Shown: one piece after another, positions 15,361 through 22,644 of the stretch
Position numbering within the stretch: position 1 is the first letter of the stretch
Layout: each line of letters opens with the position of its first letter
Assembly: GCA_963649625.1 (NCBI GenBank)
Contig: CAVJIP010000052.1
Coordinates: forward strand, 1 to 32,041
Direction: 5' to 3'
Origin: HGM13006 sp963649625
Lineage (GTDB): Bacteria; Bacillota; Clostridia; Oscillospirales; Oscillospiraceae
Length of the DNA stretch: 32,041 bases
Translations under genes and position numbers: made by a program
The notes under the pieces: model-generated
Told to the model about the DNA's origin: nothing
The model's input: the letters and a program-made list of their open reading frames with translations, nothing else
Databases searched by the model: none

Positions 15361-15398
15361 TAAGATCATCAGGGACATCCTGATGGTCTTATTTTGTT
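15361..15398 (+). terminator. Terminator after the radical SAM gene
   Basis: TAAGATCATCAGG (15361-15373), loop GACAT, CCTGATGGTCTTA (15379-15391; 13 bp with one G-T pair), then TTTTGTT. It separates the housekeeping genes from spoIIGA. Confidence 0.9.
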
Positions 15399-15438
15399 CC
15401 GGGAACCCCTTTCGAGCGGCTTTGCCGGGAGGACGTGC

Positions 15439-15444
15439 TATGAT
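15439..15444 (+). promoter_or_regulatory. Possible spoIIGA promoter -10 element
   Basis: TATGAT is the only -10-like hexamer in the 57 bp between the terminator and spoIIGA. No convincing -35 is found at 17 bp. A TTTCGAG at about 15410-15416 lies at the long (about 22 bp) distance known for the Spo0A-dependent spoIIG promoter of B. subtilis and partly matches an inverted 0A box. The implied leader would be very short. Treat as a weak guess. Confidence 0.3.
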
Positions 15445-15455
15445 GGGCCGGGGGG

Positions 15456-16289
15456 ATGGAAATGGTAATCTATCTGGATCAGGCCCTGGTGCTCAACAGC
15501 CTCCTGGACTATCTGCTGCTGGTGGCCTGCGGCCGGGTCACGGCCGCGCCCCTTCGCCGGAAAAGGCTCCTTCTGGGGGCCCTGCTGGGCGGCGGCTATG
15601 CCCTTTTGTGCCTGCGGCTGCCCTTTTTGGGGAGCCTGTGGGGGAGCCTGATGATGGCCGTGGGTATGTGTCTGGCGGCCTTTGGGCCGGGGAGGGGACT
15701 GGTGCGCCGGAGCGTGGTGCTGCTTCTGCTGGGGGCGGCCTTTTCCGGGGTGGTGCTGGTGCTGACGGAGCTTATGTCCGCTCCGGCGGCCCTGGTGGCC
15801 CGGCGGGTCTATTATCCCGTCAGCTTCGGGGTGCTGGTGCTGACGGCGGGAGGAGCCCTGGGGGTGATGAAATGGGGCCTGGACGGGCTGACCCACCGGG
15901 GTGGGGACATTGTGCCGGTGCGCATCACCCTCCGGGGACGGGCCGTGGAGCTCACGGCCCTGCGGGACACGGGAAACGGCCTGCGGGACCCGGTGTCCGG
16001 CTGCCCGGTGCTGGTGGCGGAGGGGGCGGTGCTTCGCAGGCTTCTGCCGGAGGCCCACATTACCCCGGAGGCCCTGGCCCGGCCCGGAGAGCTGCTGTGC
16101 CGGATTCCTGCGGCCCGTCCCCGGCTGATTCCCTATCGGACGGTGGGGACGGCCCGGGGGCTGCTGCTGGCCATTCGGCCGGAGAAGCTGGAGGTAAAGG
16201 GAAAAGAGGAGAAAATGCTGGTGGCCTTTTCGCCGGTTCCCCTGTCGGAGGGAGGAGGCTATCAGGCGCTGTTGGGAGGAAACTTATGA
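15456..16289 (+). CDS. spoIIGA: SpoIIGA, pro-sigma-E processing aspartic protease
   Basis: The membrane protease that cleaves pro-SigE in the mother cell when signalled by SpoIIR. About 277 aa, somewhat shorter than the B. subtilis protein. The N-terminal half has five hydrophobic segments (starting VIYLDQALVLNSLLDYLLL, a recognisable opening). The C-terminal half holds the aspartic protease signature DTGN (171-174) in TALRDTGNGLRDPVSG. The later PYRTVG...GLLLAIRPEKL segment is also family-typical. The first ATG is at 15456; the one at 15462 has better spacing from the GGGGG at 15451-15455. The stop overlaps the sigE start (ATGA), the standard spoIIG arrangement. Confidence 0.95.
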   Translation: MEMVIYLDQALVLNSLLDYLLLVACGRVTAAPLRRKRLLLGALLGGGYALLCLRLPFLGSLWGSLMMAVGMCLAAFGPGRGLVRRSVVLLLLGAAFSGVVLVLTELMSAPAALVARRVYYPVSFGVLVLTAGGALGVMKWGLDGLTHRGGDIVPVRITLRGRAVELTALRDTGNGLRDPVSGCPVLVAEGAVLRRLLPEAHITPEALARPGELLCRIPAARPRLIPYRTVGTARGLLLAIRPEKLEVKGKEEKMLVAFSPVPLSEGGGYQALLGGNL

Positions 16290-16978
16290 TTGAAATATTG
16301 ACCGGTTGGCTTCTGGGCAAAAATCTGCCCCTTATGTACATCGGAGGAAGCGACGTCCTGCCGCCCCCTCTGGAGCGGGCCCGGGAGCAGGAGGCCCTCA
16401 AGGCCCTGGCCCGGGGCGACCAGAAGGCCAAGCAGACCCTGATTGAGCACAATCTCCGGCTGGTGGTATACATTGCCCGCCGGTTTGAAAGCACGGGCAT
16501 CAATTTGGAGGATCTAATTTCCATTGGAACCATCGGCCTCATCAAGGCCGTATCCACCTTCCGGCCGGAGAAAAACATCAAGCTGGCCACCTACGCCTCC
16601 CGGTGCATTGAAAACGAGATTCTCATGTACCTGCGGAAAATCGCCTCCCACAAGGGGGACGTGTCTCTGGACGAGCCCATCAACACCGACTGGGACGGCA
16701 ACGAGCTGCTGCTGGGAGACGTGCTGGGCACGGACCCGGACGCAGTGTCCCGGCCCATGGAGGAGGATGTGGAGCTGGGGCTGCTTCGTCAGGCTCTGAG
16801 CCGTCTGCCGGAAAAGGAGCGAACCATTGTGACCCTGCGCTACGGCATCGGCGGCGGCGGGGAAAAGACCCAGAAGGAGGTGGCGGAGCTGCTGGGGATT
16901 TCCCAGTCCTATATCTCCCGGCTGGAAAAGCGGATCATTCTCCGGCTGCGGCGGGAGCTGCTGCGGCAGCTCTGCTGA
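16286..16978 (+). CDS. sigE: Sporulation sigma factor SigE
   Basis: Mother-cell RNA polymerase sigma factor, 230 aa, made as an inactive precursor. The start is ATG 16286 with GGGAGGA upstream, although the frame is open much further back through spoIIGA. The YIGGS...LPPPL segment (from residue 18) marks the SpoIIGA cleavage area. Sigma-2 (LIEHNLRLVVYIARRFESTG, DLISIGTIGLIKAV, KLATYASRCIENEILMYLR) and sigma-4 with its helix-turn-helix (TQKEVAELLGISQSYISRLEKR) are nearly identical to known SigE. The pro-sequence is about 17 residues (MIEILTGWLLGKNLPLM) instead of about 27 in B. subtilis. No sigG follows, unlike in many spore formers. Confidence 0.97.
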   Translation: MIEILTGWLLGKNLPLMYIGGSDVLPPPLERAREQEALKALARGDQKAKQTLIEHNLRLVVYIARRFESTGINLEDLISIGTIGLIKAVSTFRPEKNIKLATYASRCIENEILMYLRKIASHKGDVSLDEPINTDWDGNELLLGDVLGTDPDAVSRPMEEDVELGLLRQALSRLPEKERTIVTLRYGIGGGGEKTQKEVAELLGISQSYISRLEKRIILRLRRELLRQLC

Positions 16979-16981
16979 CTC

Positions 16982-17010
16982 TTGTACCCCGGGGCGTTTT
17001 GCGCTATAAT
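16982..17010 (+). promoter_or_regulatory. Promoter of the hydrogenase-like/phosphatase operon
   Basis: TTGTAC (16982-16987), 17-bp spacer, TATAAT (17005-17010), in the 69-bp gap after sigE. No terminator lies between sigE and this promoter, so read-through from spoIIG into these genes is also possible. Confidence 0.75.
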
Positions 17011-17047
17011 GGGACAAAACAGGGGAAAACCCAGGAGGTGATGGCCC

Positions 17048-18748
17048 ATGCGTGGGTATCGAATCGACAAGGACAAATGCCGAGGCTGTCTCAAATGCGT
17101 CCAGGCGTGTCCCGTAGGGGCGGTGGAGCTCCAGGAGGGACGGGCCGCCATCCGGGAGAGCCGGTGCGTGGACTGCGGCATCTGCTATGGCAGCTGTGGC
17201 CATGGGGCCATCTGCCTGGACGACCAGGTGGAGGCGGTCAAGGGGCTTTTGGCGGCCAAACGGAAGGTGATCCTTTCCATAGACCCGGCCTGCGGCCCAA
17301 TGCTCCCGGAGGGGATTACCCTGGGCAAGCTGGCGGCGGCGGCCCAGGGGCTGGGCGTCTGGGACGTGGCGGATGCCTCCGAGGCGGTGGCGGCGGTCAG
17401 CGGGGAATATGCCCGGCTGCTTCGGGAAAAGCACATGGAGGTGATGATTCTCACCGGCTGCCCGGTGGTGCGGAATCTGGTGGAGAGCCGTTACCCGGAG
17501 CTGGTGGGCTTTCTGGCCCCGGTGGCCTCTCCCATGATTGCCCACGGCAGAATGCTCAAGCGGGACTTTACCAGTGCGGCGGTGGTGTATGTGGCCACCT
17601 GCGGGGCGAGAATCCAGGAGGCCCGGGACGTGCGCCACTCCACGGAAATCAACGGGGTGCTGACCCTGGGGGAGCTGCTCCAATGGCTGGAGCAGGCGGG
17701 CATTGACCCGAGAGCCTGCCGGGAGGAGCCTCTCCTTTCCGAGGAGGGGGGAGCCGGAAGGGCCGGAGCTGCCGCCGGAGGACTGCTTCGGTGTATGAAG
17801 TGCTTTTTGCCGGAATGGGACGACACCCCCCTCCAGGCGGACGGGATGGACCGGTGCCTTGCCCTGCTGGAGGGGATAAAGCAGGGATATTTTTCCCGCT
17901 GTGTGGCGGAGCTGATGGCCTGCCCCCGGGGCTGTGTCGGCGGCCCGGCAGGGGGCCTGTCCCCGGCGGAGCAAATTCAGGCCGCCCAGAGCCTTTTGGC
18001 CCAGGGCACCCAGGAATGTCCCCAGGTGGATCTTCGGGGCATTGCCATGGCAAACCCGGCCATTGCCCGGCCGATGGAGCCGGAGGAGCCGGAGGAGGAA
18101 GAAATCCTGGAAATCCTCTACCATACAGGCGTGGGCAATCCCCGGCAGCAGAAAAACTGCGGCAAATGCGGCTTTGCCACCTGCCGGGACAGGGCGGCGG
18201 CCATTGCCCGGCGGAGGGAGCCGGTGAGCCTGTGCCCCCTGGCCCTGGAGGAGCAGCGGCGGGACGTGTACGCCCGGCTCTATGAGGCCCTGCCCATGGC
18301 GGCGATTTTGGTGGACGACACCCAAAGGGTGGTGGGGCTGAACCGGGAGGCCCGCAGCCTGTTTTCCCTTCGGCCGGAGCAGGAGAAGTATATCTTTGAG
18401 CTGATGGATCCGGGAGACTTTCAATATGTGCTGGACACGGGCCTGTCCATTCAAAACCGGCCCATGGACATCCCGGAGATCTATATGCGGGTGGAGGCCA
18501 GTCTGGTGCCCCTCAAGGAGCTGAAAATGGTGTTGGGCCTGTTCCGGGACATTACCCAGGAGGAGGAGGACGAGGCCCAGCGGCAGCAGTCCCGGCTCCA
18601 AAGCGTGGAGATGGCCCAAAAGGTCATTGAAAAGCAAATGACCGTGGCCCAGCAGATTGCCTATCTGCTGGGAGAAACCACCGCCGAGACAAAGGTGACG
18701 CTGAACCGGCTCAAGGAGCGAATCCTGGGAGAGGAGGACAAGCCGTGA
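17048..18748 (+). CDS. Putative sensory [FeFe]-hydrogenase-like protein with PAS domain
   Basis: A 566-aa iron-sulfur protein, probably a cytoplasmic H2 or redox sensor. Domains in order: two [4Fe-4S] ferredoxin motifs (C11, C14, C17, C21 and C40, C43, C46, C50); an [FeFe]-hydrogenase H-domain; a further Fe-S motif NCGKCGFATC (C371, C374, C379, with C396); a PAS domain (about 405-505); and a C-terminal coiled coil. All four H-cluster [4Fe-4S] ligands can be matched: C138 (TGCP), C185 (ATCGAR), C292 and C296 (MACPRGCVGG). The proton-relay cysteine of the TSCCP motif is Gly137 and the lysine of the second motif is Arg188. That pattern is known from sensory (group C-like) hydrogenases and suggests weak catalysis. 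The GTGA overlap with the phosphatase gene implies one signalling unit. RBS is AGGAGGTGA. Confidence 0.85.
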   Translation: MRGYRIDKDKCRGCLKCVQACPVGAVELQEGRAAIRESRCVDCGICYGSCGHGAICLDDQVEAVKGLLAAKRKVILSIDPACGPMLPEGITLGKLAAAAQGLGVWDVADASEAVAAVSGEYARLLREKHMEVMILTGCPVVRNLVESRYPELVGFLAPVASPMIAHGRMLKRDFTSAAVVYVATCGARIQEARDVRHSTEINGVLTLGELLQWLEQAGIDPRACREEPLLSEEGGAGRAGAAAGGLLRCMKCFLPEWDDTPLQADGMDRCLALLEGIKQGYFSRCVAELMACPRGCVGGPAGGLSPAEQIQAAQSLLAQGTQECPQVDLRGIAMANPAIARPMEPEEPEEEEILEILYHTGVGNPRQQKNCGKCGFATCRDRAAAIARRREPVSLCPLALEEQRRDVYARLYEALPMAAILVDDTQRVVGLNREARSLFSLRPEQEKYIFELMDPGDFQYVLDTGLSIQNRPMDIPEIYMRVEASLVPLKELKMVLGLFRDITQEEEDEAQRQQSRLQSVEMAQKVIEKQMTVAQQIAYLLGETTAETKVTLNRLKERILGEEDKP

Positions 18749-19917
18749 AGCTCTACATTGATTTTGGCTTCCGCAGCATCAACCACGCCGGGGAGGAGGT
18801 CTGCGGAGACCGGGTGGAGACAAAGCGGACGGAAAAGCGGTTTATCGGGGTTTTGGCCGACGGCATGGGCAGCGGGGTCAAGGCCAATATTCTCTCCACC
18901 ATGGGCTCCGCCATTCTCTCCACCATGCTTCTGGGCGGGGAGAGCGTAGAGTCGGCGGTGGATGCGGTGATTCGCACCCTGCCGGTGTGCTCGGAGCGGG
19001 GGATGAACTACTGCACCTTCAGCGTCGTCACCATTGACGGCGAGGGGGTGGCCCGTCTGACGGAGTTTGACAACCCCCAGGCCTGGATCATCCGCAACCG
19101 GCAAATTGTTCTGCCGGAGCGGGAAAGCCGGATGGTGGAGGGAAAGAAAATCTGGGAGAGCAGCCTGCCCCTGATCGAGGGGGACGTGATTGTCATCACC
19201 TCGGACGGGGCGGTGAACGCAGGCCGGGACAATCAGTTTTCCTTCCAATGGACCTGGGACAGCGTGGCCAGGTGGCTGACGGAGCGGGCCCATCAGTTCC
19301 CCAGTGCGCTGCGGCTGGCGGTGGAGCTGGTGGGGGCGGTGGACAACCTCTACGGGGGAAGGCCCACCGATGACGTGACGGCCATGGTGATTCGGATCCC
19401 CTATACCCAGACGGTGAACCTGATGTATGGCCCGCCGGAATACCCGGAGGACGACCAGTTTATGGTGCATGAGTTTATGGACTCGGAGGGAATCAAAATC
19501 ATCTGCGGGGGCACCACCTCCAATATTGTTTCCCGGGTCATGAACCTTCCCCTGGAGACCCTGCCGGACACGGCGGCGGACGGGGTGCCGCCCATCTCCT
19601 TTATGGGAGAGGTGGACTTGGTCACAGAGGGGGTGCTCACCATGACCCGGGCAGGAGACATTATGGAGCGGTACTTTCAGGCGGGCTACAGCGGGGCGGA
19701 CTTTCAGGAGCTGGATGCCCAAAACGGGGCGGCCTTTCTGGCCAAACAGCTGGTGGAGGGCTGCACCACCCTGCGGGCGTTTATCGGACGGGCCAAGAAT
19801 CCGGCCTATGAGGGAAAGGACGTGCCCCTGGATTTGGACATGAAGCTCAAGGCGGTGGAGCGCATCTGCCGGCTGCTGAAAACCCACGGAAGAACCGTGG
19901 AAGAATACTATTACTGA
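18745..19917 (+). CDS. SpoIIE-type PP2C serine/threonine phosphatase
   Basis: A 390-aa protein. Residues 1 to about 220 are a PP2C/SpoIIE domain with the metal-binding aspartates visible: CGDRVE (20-25), VLADGMGSG (36-44, D39), ITSDGA (151-156, D154) and PTDDVTAMV (207-215). Such phosphatases dephosphorylate serine on anti-anti-sigma proteins such as SpoIIAA. Residues 221-390 form an extra alpha/beta domain with no motif I recognise (starts MYGPPEYPEDDQFMVHEFMD, contains CGGTTSNIVSRVMN). The GTG start overlaps the hydrogenase-like stop by 4 bp, so the two products are probably made together and act together. There is no membrane segment, unlike real SpoIIE, so it is not SpoIIE itself. Confidence 0.88.
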   Translation: MKLYIDFGFRSINHAGEEVCGDRVETKRTEKRFIGVLADGMGSGVKANILSTMGSAILSTMLLGGESVESAVDAVIRTLPVCSERGMNYCTFSVVTIDGEGVARLTEFDNPQAWIIRNRQIVLPERESRMVEGKKIWESSLPLIEGDVIVITSDGAVNAGRDNQFSFQWTWDSVARWLTERAHQFPSALRLAVELVGAVDNLYGGRPTDDVTAMVIRIPYTQTVNLMYGPPEYPEDDQFMVHEFMDSEGIKIICGGTTSNIVSRVMNLPLETLPDTAADGVPPISFMGEVDLVTEGVLTMTRAGDIMERYFQAGYSGADFQELDAQNGAAFLAKQLVEGCTTLRAFIGRAKNPAYEGKDVPLDLDMKLKAVERICRLLKTHGRTVEEYYY

Positions 19918-20155
19918 GGCAATCAAATTTGTGACGCAAAATTCCACGCCAAAGCTCCTTGCCGAATTATGCGGTATTGCCCTAGCCCAGGGCCAAAGCA
20001 TGGCTCTGGGCTTTGCGGCGGGCGGAACAGATAGGAAATGCAGAGAAAAATGCATAACAGCGGATATTATGCACAAAACCCCGGAGAAAAGTGGGTAATT
20101 TCGTATATTACTGCGTTAAATTGAAATTTTTCTGTCACAAAATGGCTTCACTCCC
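19918..20155. other. Gene-free AT-rich stretch with inverted repeats
   Basis: The 305-bp gap before the peptidase gene is AT-richer than its surroundings. It holds a hairpin GCCCAGGGCC (19985-19994) with GGCTCTGGGC (20002-20011; one G-T pair) followed by CTTTG, a weak terminator for the phosphatase operon. It also has a 7-bp inverted repeat TGCATAA (20051-20057) and TTATGCA (20067-20073), about 85-105 bp upstream of the peptidase promoter, a possible regulator site. No gene is seen. Confidence 0.5.
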
Positions 20156-20184
20156 TTGCAGAATGGAGCGGGATATACTATAAT
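20156..20184 (+). promoter_or_regulatory. Promoter of the oligoendopeptidase gene
   Basis: TTGCAG (20156-20161), 17-bp spacer, TATAAT (20179-20184). The leader of about 30 nt leads to GGAGGATGGAGC before the ATG at 20223. Confidence 0.8.
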
Positions 20185-20222
20185 AAGAGGCACACTATTT
20201 TCAGATATACGGAGGATGGAGC

Positions 20223-21926
20223 ATGAAATTCTCTCAAATGCCCTATTGCCGCCCCGACCTGGAGGAGCTGAAGGGTCAGCTCTCCGCCTTGACGGAGCGG
20301 CTGACGGGGGCCGGGGCCTATCAGCAGGCCAGGGGGGCTTTTTTGGAAAAGGAGGAGCTGGAGAAGCATATCTCCACCCAGGCCACCCTGGCGGAGATTC
20401 GCCACAGCATTGACACCCGGGACACCTTCTACGACCAGGAGGTTAAATTCTGGAACGGAGCCAATCCTCAGCTGGAGGAGTATAGCCAAAAATGGATGCA
20501 GGCCATGCTGGCCTCTCCCTTCCGGGGGGACTTTGCGGCGGAATACGGGGATTTGATGTTTGTAAACGGAGAAATCCAGCTCAAAGCCTTTTCCCCGGAG
20601 ATTATCCCGGAGATTCAGCAGGAAAACGACCTGACCCAGGAATATGAAAAGCTCCTGGCCTCGGCGCAGATTCCCTTTGAGGGCAAGACCTACACCATCT
20701 CTCAGCTCAGCCCCTTTCAAAACGACCCGGACGATGCCCGGCGGCTGGCGGCCTGGAAGGCAGAGGGCCGGTGGTACAAGGACAACCAGGCAGCCCTGGA
20801 CGACATTTATGACCGGCTGGTTCACCTGCGGGATGCCATGGGGAAAAAGCTGGGCTATGAGGGCTATACCACCCTGGGCTACTGCCGCATGGGCCGGAAC
20901 TGCTACACCAAGGAGGATGTGGAAAGGTTCCGGGAGGCGGTGCGCACCTATCTGGTGCCCCTGGCGGCGGAGATTTACCGGGAGCAGGCCAAGCGGCTGG
21001 GAAAGGAATATCCCATGAGCTTTGCGGACTGCGCCCTGAAATTCCGCTCCGGCAATCCTAAGCCTGTAGGTACCCCGGAGGAGATTTTGGCCCAGGGAAA
21101 GAAGTTTTATCAGGAGCTGTCCCCGGAGACGGGCAGGTTTTTTGAGACGATGCTGGAAGGAGAGCTGCTGGACGTGCGTTCCACCCCGGGCAAGGCCGGA
21201 GGCGGCTACTGCACCAGCATTGCCGATTATGACGTGCCCTTTATCTTCGCCAACTTTAACGGCACCCAGCACGTTGTGGAGGTAGTGACCCATGAGGCGG
21301 GACACGCCTTTGCCGCCTACGAAAACCGCCGCCGCATCCCCATGTCCACCATCTGGCCCAGCATGGAGGCCTGCGAGGTACACTCCATGTCCATGGAGTT
21401 TTTCGCCTGGCCCTGGGCCCAGGGCTTCTTTGGAGAGGACACCCGGAAGTTTTATTACAGCCACCTGTCCGGGGCACTGACCTTTATTCCCTACGGAACC
21501 ATGGTGGATCATTTCCAGCATATTGTCTACGAAAAGCCGGACATGACCCCCAGGCAGCGGCATGAAACCTGGAAGGAACTGCTGGGAATCTATATGCCCT
21601 GGCTGCGGCTGGACGGGGACATTCCCTTCTACGGAGAGGGGGAGGGCTGGCAGCGGCAGCACCATATCTATTCCAGTCCCTTCTATTATATTGACTACTG
21701 CCTGGCCCAGACGGTGGCCCTCCAATTCTGGGCCATGATACAGAAGGATCTTCCCAGGGCCTGGAGCCACTATATGGCCTACACCCGCCAGGGGGGAAGC
21801 CGGGTGTTTACGGAGCTGCTCCAAAAGGCAGGGCTGGAAAGCCCCTTTGAGGAGAAGTGCCTCCGGGAGGTTTGCCAGGCCGCCAAGGAATATCTGGAGC
21901 GGTTTGACCTCCAGGGCATCCGGTAG
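20223..21926 (+). CDS. M3 family oligoendopeptidase (PepF-like)
   Basis: A cytoplasmic zinc metallopeptidase that degrades short peptides, 567 aa, usual for the M3 oligoendopeptidase family (about 560-600). The zinc motif HEAGH lies at 357-361 (VVTHEAGHAFAAYENRR), and the third ligand glutamate is expected in EACEVHSMSMEFF about 25 residues later. The KAGGGYCTSI segment before it and the HHIYSSPFYYIDYCLAQ segment after it are typical of the family. There is no signal peptide, so it acts inside the cell, which fits the peptide importer encoded downstream. The membrane protein gene starts 3 bp after its stop. Confidence 0.95.
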   Translation: MKFSQMPYCRPDLEELKGQLSALTERLTGAGAYQQARGAFLEKEELEKHISTQATLAEIRHSIDTRDTFYDQEVKFWNGANPQLEEYSQKWMQAMLASPFRGDFAAEYGDLMFVNGEIQLKAFSPEIIPEIQQENDLTQEYEKLLASAQIPFEGKTYTISQLSPFQNDPDDARRLAAWKAEGRWYKDNQAALDDIYDRLVHLRDAMGKKLGYEGYTTLGYCRMGRNCYTKEDVERFREAVRTYLVPLAAEIYREQAKRLGKEYPMSFADCALKFRSGNPKPVGTPEEILAQGKKFYQELSPETGRFFETMLEGELLDVRSTPGKAGGGYCTSIADYDVPFIFANFNGTQHVVEVVTHEAGHAFAAYENRRRIPMSTIWPSMEACEVHSMSMEFFAWPWAQGFFGEDTRKFYYSHLSGALTFIPYGTMVDHFQHIVYEKPDMTPRQRHETWKELLGIYMPWLRLDGDIPFYGEGEGWQRQHHIYSSPFYYIDYCLAQTVALQFWAMIQKDLPRAWSHYMAYTRQGGSRVFTELLQKAGLESPFEEKCLREVCQAAKEYLERFDLQGIR

Positions 21927-21929
21927 CCT

Positions 21930-22463
21930 ATGGGGCGGAAAAAGAGAAGCTCCTATTTGGAGCATTTTCACCGAAACGCCGCCGGGGAATATATCTATTC
22001 CGGGGCCCATTACGTTTACGCCACCCAGGAAATCCCCCGCCGGAGGGCCTTGGGGGAGCTGTGGGTTTACACCGGCCTGGCCCTGGGGGCCTTCCTGGCA
22101 GGGGGATGCATTCGGGTGCCGGGGCTTGGGGGCTGCGCCTATGTGCTCCTTCCCTATGTGGCGGGCGTTATCGCCTCCGGCAGCCTGATTTGGACCATGG
22201 GACAGCTTTCGGCGGGAGGCGACCCTCTGCGGGAATATGTCTATCAGGTCACGGTGAAGCGGCTGCCCCGGCGGATGCTGATGATGGGAGCGGCGGCCTG
22301 CCTGAGCCTGGTGGGAGAAGGGGTCTATCTTCTGTCCCAGGGCGGAGCGGGCAGGACGGGCCTGGGGGTAGTGTTTATGCTTTCGGAGGCCCTGGCCGCA
22401 GTCTGCGGGGCTCTGGGCTGGCGCAGAGGCCGGGGGCTGTCTTGGACAAAAACCGAAAAGTAA
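21930..22463 (+). CDS. Hypothetical membrane protein, 177 aa
   Basis: A protein of unknown function with four predicted membrane segments (about residues 43-62, 68-90, 116-134, 142-160). The N-terminus is basic (MGRKKRSSYLEHFHRN) and the tail basic as well, so both ends are likely cytoplasmic. The sequence GEYIYSGAHYVYA near residue 19 is distinctive but I do not know it from a described family. Start 4 bp after the peptidase stop; no separate promoter, so it belongs to that operon. Confidence 0.75.
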   Translation: MGRKKRSSYLEHFHRNAAGEYIYSGAHYVYATQEIPRRRALGELWVYTGLALGAFLAGGCIRVPGLGGCAYVLLPYVAGVIASGSLIWTMGQLSAGGDPLREYVYQVTVKRLPRRMLMMGAAACLSLVGEGVYLLSQGGAGRTGLGVVFMLSEALAAVCGALGWRRGRGLSWTKTEK

Positions 22464-22466
22464 GGA

Positions 22467-22495
22467 TTGACAGGGCTGCGCCCAACCCCTATAAT
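22467..22495 (+). promoter_or_regulatory. Consensus promoter of the peptide importer operon
   Basis: TTGACA (22467-22472), 17-bp spacer, TATAAT (22490-22495): a perfect match to the sigma-A consensus. It starts 3 bp after the previous stop codon. The strongest promoter in the window, as expected for an abundant solute receptor. Confidence 0.93.
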
Positions 22496-22503
22496 GATAC
22501 GGC

Positions 22504-22616
22504 TTGTGTCAGTCGTCTGAAGATGACCGAGACAACTTTTGCCGGGAGCGCTCCCGGCTCATGCTTATTCTAAGCATGAGGGATACTGTGAACCGGCGGG
22601 AACACCGCTTTTGTTC
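22504..22616 (+). promoter_or_regulatory. Hairpin-rich leader of the peptide importer mRNA
   Basis: The roughly 140-nt leader holds four inverted repeats. Hairpin 1, 22504-22535, is TTGTGTC/GAGACAA plus inner GTCGTC, loop TGAA, GATGAC, followed by CTTTTG. Next comes a perfect 18-nt palindrome GCCGGGAGCGCTCCCGGC (22541-22558). Hairpin 3 is CTCATGCTTA, loop TTC, TAAGCATGAG (22558-22580). Hairpin 4 is GCGG, loop GAACA, CCGC (22596-22608), followed by TTTTGTT. The first and last resemble attenuator terminators. I recognise no known riboswitch. It could protect the mRNA or act as an attenuator. Confidence 0.6.
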
Positions 22617-22644
22617 AAACAAAATAAAGGAGGATTTTTGAAAC

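Noticed and set aside
15383..16285. Upstream extension of the sigE frame by 301 codons
   Set aside because: It runs out of frame through spoIIGA and gives Gly/Pro/Ala-rich sequence. The ATG at 16286 has a good ribosome site and the family's start.
16514..18637. A 707-aa minus-strand frame across sigE and the hydrogenase-like gene
   Set aside because: Opposite to two genes with strong family motifs and spanning their gap; composition is that of a shadow frame.
18745..19917. The PP2C gene as true spoIIE
   Set aside because: It lacks the long multi-pass membrane part of SpoIIE and sits in an operon with a hydrogenase-like gene. Only the phosphatase domain is shared.
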